From assembly GCA_040880585.1 (NCBI GenBank), contig JBBDID010000035.1, forward strand, positions 289,391 through 353,390: a stretch of 64,000 nt of DNA. Reading direction: 5' to 3'. A program made the translations under genes and the position numbers. Below are positions 60,762 to 64,000 of the stretch, piece after piece. The notes beneath the pieces are model-generated. The model did no database searches. It was not told the origin of the DNA and saw only the letters and a list, made by a program, of their open reading frames with translations. This DNA comes from Paracrocinitomix sp040880585 (GTDB lineage: Bacteria > Bacteroidota > Bacteroidia > Flavobacteriales_D > Crocinitomicaceae). Every line of letters starts with the position of its first letter. Within the stretch, counting starts at the first letter, position 1.

Positions 60762-62018
60762 CTAGAAATACAGCATATTTATCATATAAATAGCTGAAGG
60801 ATCAGAATAATCGTATTGATAAATACCTTCTTCTGCGATCATAATAGCCAGTCCGTTGTGTAAAATGATATCTGAAGATTGAATTTCAGGAAAAAAGTAC
60901 AATTGATGATACCCTGCCATTTCGGGATCAGAAATATCAAAAATCTTTAACCCGTCTGAACCGTCACAGATAAATAGAAGGTCTCCATCTGCACCCAAAC
61001 CGTGTGGGTCGTACATGTCAAAACTTTTTTTGTGTGTTGGCGACTTTCGGTCACTCACGTCAATTACTTGAAATTCATTGACCTCGCCTCCGCAATCATT
61101 TCCTGATCTTAAGGTAAGATAAGCGTAATCTCCAACTACAATAACCGGGTCACATGATTCAACATGTTCAATTTCCGAAACCTTCACCGGAAAATCCCGA
61201 TTGCCTTCTGTATCGTAAATCAACATACCGGTAGTGGTTCCCAAAAACAGGTGGTCTCCTTCTGAGATCATGGTTTCCAGTTCAGCCCAGGTTGTTTTTT
61301 CGCCGCCAAATGAAGGGGATGAGGGGCTGGAGATATTGAAAGATTTTATAGAGGCCATATCTATGGTGTACAGGTAATTATCTACAATCGCAAATTGGCT
61401 GCGAGAACCGGCAAGGTTAACACGCGCCGTCACGGCAGATTTAGTCTCCACTTCTTCTTTTCCGCATCCGTCACAGTCGGCGACATTTACTTTGTTCATA
61501 AATCCTGACACTTCTTTTGTCTTTTCAATGTTCCAGTCAATGACCACACCTTTGTCTTTGTAAATGTCAGCCACCGGATATTTCTCATCAATGGCGGGCA
61601 AAGAGTAGGTGAATACATTTTCCATTCTGCTGATCAATTGTGGGGCACTCATATTGGAAAGATCGATCACCACTAAATCTATAAAACTATCGGCATATAA
61701 TAAATTGCCTTTTACAGCCATCTGTGTGTTACCCGGAATGTTCATAAAACCCAAATGGACAGGATACTGTGGTTCAGAATTGTCGTACACATGAATTCCT
61801 TTATCTGTATCAGAAATCAGAATGTAATGGTTGTGTAAAAATATATTTCCGGCATTCTCTACCGGAACCCCCTGCTGAAAAGCAAAGGAATTTCGAAACG
61901 ACTCGTAATCCATATATACCGGCACATTGGCGTAAACTTCTTTGTTTTTATATTTTTTGCAAGAGTTGAAGCTGAGCAGTAAAGTGGCTATCCCTAAAAA
62001 AAGTAGTGCTTTTTTCAT
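60762..62018 (-). CDS. LVIVD-repeat lipoprotein
   Basis: A 418-residue lipoprotein. The signal is MKKALLFLGIATLLLSFNSC; the ATG at 62018 is chosen for it over one at 62078. The mature part holds LVIVD-type repeats (LVVIDLSNMSAPQLI, EFQVIDVSDRKSPTH, LKIFDISDPEMAGYHQ) that would form a beta-propeller. A central CDGCGKEE stretch with two close cysteines is an odd insertion, possibly a metal-binding loop. Function unknown; many LVIVD proteins of Bacteroidota are extracellular. Confidence 0.85.
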   Translation of the reverse strand: MKKALLFLGIATLLLSFNSCKKYKNKEVYANVPVYMDYESFRNSFAFQQGVPVENAGNIFLHNHYILISDTDKGIHVYDNSEPQYPVHLGFMNIPGNTQMAVKGNLLYADSFIDLVVIDLSNMSAPQLISRMENVFTYSLPAIDEKYPVADIYKDKGVVIDWNIEKTKEVSGFMNKVNVADCDGCGKEEVETKSAVTARVNLAGSRSQFAIVDNYLYTIDMASIKSFNISSPSSPSFGGEKTTWAELETMISEGDHLFLGTTTGMLIYDTEGNRDFPVKVSEIEHVESCDPVIVVGDYAYLTLRSGNDCGGEVNEFQVIDVSDRKSPTHKKSFDMYDPHGLGADGDLLFICDGSDGLKIFDISDPEMAGYHQLYFFPEIQSSDIILHNGLAIMIAEEGIYQYDYSDPSAIYMINMLYF

Positions 62019-62393
62019 AATCCGTAAGGTTTTGATTTCATCTGATTCACTGCAAATTACAGACCAAAGTAGAAACAAGTTATTCTAATACGGTTTAGGA
62101 GCTACTTATTAAGGTGAACTCACTGTAGGCACGAACGAAATTTATGTGCGGGCATTTTGGGGTCTGTAAAAAAGGAATTAGTGAATGGATAATTCCCATC
62201 TTTTTGCTAACGTTTTTTTTCGACCTAAAAAAGGGTGGAAGGCAGCTAAATAGGAATAGATAAAAGCACAGTAAAAAGACTACGGAGGCTTTTTCGTCAG
62301 CAGCTCCACTGGGCATAGCAACTTTAATTTTTGTAATTGAGTCTGATTTTACTACTTTATTTTCCAGTAAAATGTTTGTTTTGTACTACTTCT
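62019..62393. other. Gap between the LVIVD gene and the adhesin gene
   Basis: No gene is supported. A 73-residue minus-strand frame at 62095-62316 has no homology signal and is treated as chance. The region would contain the promoter of the LVIVD gene and the 3' end of the large adhesin transcript; no strong terminator is seen. Confidence 0.4.
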
Positions 62394-64000
62394 TTACTTC
62401 AAGACCGTAACGTGCCCCCTATGTTTATGCCTTTTATCGGACATTTTTTCTCCAAAGTCAAGCTGCCAAACATAAACACCCTCGGGTACAAGGCCGCCTT
62501 GTCCATAGGTACCATCCCAACCAACTGAGGGGTCATAAGATTCAAATACCACTTCACCCCATCTGTTAAAAATCGTCATATGAAAATCATAGACATCCAC
62601 TCCACTTGTAAAAACAGGGCTGAACTCATTATTAATGCTGTTTCCGTCAGGAGTAAAGACATTGGGTACATAAAACAATAAAATATCCTTGATATTAATT
62701 ACCGCAGATGCCTGATCATAACAACCGGCATTACTGGAGGCTAACAAAGTAACTGTATAGGAAGCCCCACTCGCATCAGGGTATACGTGTACGGGGTCTG
62801 TGTTGCTCGAGTTTGGCGAAAAGTCACCAAAGTTCCATTCATAAGTATCAGCAAACATTGATTGGTTATCAAAATTAACTTCTGTATCGGTCACATCTAG
62901 TTCGGTCGGAGAATAATTGAATGCGGCTACAGGGTAGGGTACAATTTCAATATAGTCATTATAAGTCTCAGAAGTGGTACATCCTTGATCAGAAGTCACA
63001 GTAAGTGACACATCATAAACACCAGACATATCATATGCTATTGTCTGTGTAGCACATCCGGAAGCAGTTATTCCATTTCCAAAATCCCATGTACACTGGT
63101 ACTGATTTGTTGATTGATTGGTAAACTCAATATCATGAGTTTCACAAACAGTGGTATTGTTTGCCATAAAAGCGACTTGTGGATTTGGACTGACAACAAC
63201 CTCTACCTGATTAGTACTGAAACAAGCTCCATTACAAACTGCTGCAGTTGCGGTATAGGTATTTATTCCAACAGGAGGATTGAATGAAACGCCGTCTACT
63301 ACCCCCTGATCCCATGAAATTGTTACAACATCTCCTCCGTTTAAAGTAGTGGTAGCATTTAAAGTCACGGTTTCTCCTTCACATATTGACTCATCCAAAC
63401 CGGCATCCACTGTTGGTGGTGTAGCTTCAATAGTTATTATTTGTGTCACTTCTGCTGTGTTTCCACAGTCATCCATAATTTGGTAGGTTCTGGTAATGGT
63501 TTCATTGTTGCATGCATTACCATCTGAAGCATCTGAGACAAAGATGACCGTTGGATTGGCTGTACAGTTATCTGCTTCGTCGGTTACAACTGCCGGGTTC
63601 GGAGCAGGCACATCATCAATGCAATTCACAGTAATAGGCGCAGGGTTTGATGCTGTTGGATCAGTTGTGTCATCTATCGTAATGGTTTGAACAACATCTG
63701 TTGTGTTACCACAATCATCTGTAATGGTATATGTTCTTGTGATGGTCTCAGGACAGGTCGCTCCATCTGACACGTCTGCAACAGTTACCGTTGGAGTAGC
63801 TGTACAGTTGTCTGCTTCGTCTGTTACAGCGGCAGGATCTGCAATTGGTACATCTCCAATACATTCAACGATTATATCTGTCGGAGCAGTTCCCGTTGGT
63901 GGAGTAATGTCATCTACGGTAATGGTTTGGGCTACTGTTGTTACATTACCACAGTCGTCAGTGATGGAGTACGTTCTGGTGATGATCTCAGGACAGGTGT
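62394..64000 (-). CDS. Giant repeat-rich surface protein, C-terminal part (cut by window edge)
   Basis: At least 535 residues of a protein whose start lies past 64000. In order from the edge there are tandem domains of about 80 residues (pattern CPE-ITRTY-ITDDCGN, then VNCIDDVPAPNPAVVTDEADNC), a beta domain, two PKD domains (TWDFGNGITASG and YEWNFGDFSPNSS) and a CHU_C module (VPNVFTPDGNSINNEFSP, NRWGEVVFESYDP, GWDGTYGQGG). It is probable T9SS type B cargo and a surface adhesin, like the protein at 20232. The repeats are alike at the nucleotide level, with a period near 240 bp. Confidence 0.88.
   Translation of the reverse strand, partial: TCPEIITRTYSITDDCGNVTTVAQTITVDDITPPTGTAPTDIIVECIGDVPIADPAAVTDEADNCTATPTVTVADVSDGATCPETITRTYTITDDCGNTTDVVQTITIDDTTDPTASNPAPITVNCIDDVPAPNPAVVTDEADNCTANPTVIFVSDASDGNACNNETITRTYQIMDDCGNTAEVTQIITIEATPPTVDAGLDESICEGETVTLNATTTLNGGDVVTISWDQGVVDGVSFNPPVGINTYTATAAVCNGACFSTNQVEVVVSPNPQVAFMANNTTVCETHDIEFTNQSTNQYQCTWDFGNGITASGCATQTIAYDMSGVYDVSLTVTSDQGCTTSETYNDYIEIVPYPVAAFNYSPTELDVTDTEVNFDNQSMFADTYEWNFGDFSPNSSNTDPVHVYPDASGASYTVTLLASSNAGCYDQASAVINIKDILLFYVPNVFTPDGNSINNEFSPVFTSGVDVYDFHMTIFNRWGEVVFESYDPSVGWDGTYGQGGLVPEGVYVWQLDFGEKMSDKRHKHRGHVTVLK

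Noticed and set aside
62095..62316. A 73-residue minus-strand frame
   Set aside because: No start signal, odd composition and no family match; it lies in the gap before the adhesin gene's end.

Overview
The window is chromosomal DNA from a Bacteroidota bacterium, probably a marine, Flavobacteriales-like lineage. Phylum-level evidence is strong: type IX secretion (T9SS) tails at 7366-9951 and 39870-40556, gliding-motility-associated C-terminal (CHU_C) modules at 20232-24332 and 62394-64000, SprB repeats, DUF349, DUF4270 and DUF4292 proteins, and promoters of the TTTG / TAnnTTTG type. The order-level placement is inference. I found no rRNA, tRNA, CRISPR array, intact insertion sequence or prophage.

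Layout. 1-1342: the start of a type I asparaginase gene, then 1 kb of non-coding repeats. 1343-7350: a coupled GT-C-like glycosyltransferase / membrane protein / DUF349 group, a PfkB kinase, and divergent MmcQ and S4-domain genes. 7366-16092: secreted and lipid-anchored proteins, a YgiQ radical SAM protein, MarC and PurN. 16182-19174: an iodotyrosine deiodinase-like flavoprotein, then acpP-fabF-rnc. 19179-24332: two SprB-repeat surface proteins, one of 1366 residues. 24692-29570: metK, a TPR histidine kinase with its LuxR-type regulator, and panC. 29682-34563: GT5-like protein, DUF4270 lipoprotein, glmS and a rhomboid protease. 34631-39610: a CPA1 antiporter behind a 1218-residue NtrY-like histidine kinase. 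40614-43066: a GT2 and GT39 pair. 43067-44125: two copies of a 12-bp-period repeat element flanking a SiaC-like gene. 44126-47171: YraN and two uncharacterised envelope proteins. 47203-54266: a long minus-strand cell-envelope cluster (flippase, dut, nucleotidyltransferase, TPR lipoprotein, DUF4292 lipoprotein, EnvC-like protein). 54335-56026: enoyl-CoA hydratase and a small lipoprotein. 56027-58048: a small accessory patch with an AlbA_2/Schlafen-type protein and the tail of a tyrosine recombinase. 58048-60663: the compact hemJ, nadD, gmk and yicC operon. 60762-64000: an LVIVD lipoprotein and the C-terminal part of a very large repeat-rich adhesin that runs off the window.

How it fits together. 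Most genes are ordinary housekeeping and cell-envelope genes of a Bacteroidota genome: fatty-acid initiation and elongation, amino-sugar, purine, NAD and haem synthesis, glycan transfer and export, cell-wall hydrolase control, and T9SS cargo. The less ordinary parts are the dispersed repeat families, the accessory patch at 56-58 kb, the deiodinase-like enzyme with its catalytic triad at family spacing, a panC gene with no ATG, GTG or TTG at its homology-supported start, and a possible sigma-54 promoter at 45613. I do not see a clearly novel multi-gene system. The repeat element that surrounds the SiaC-like gene is the best candidate for something undescribed.
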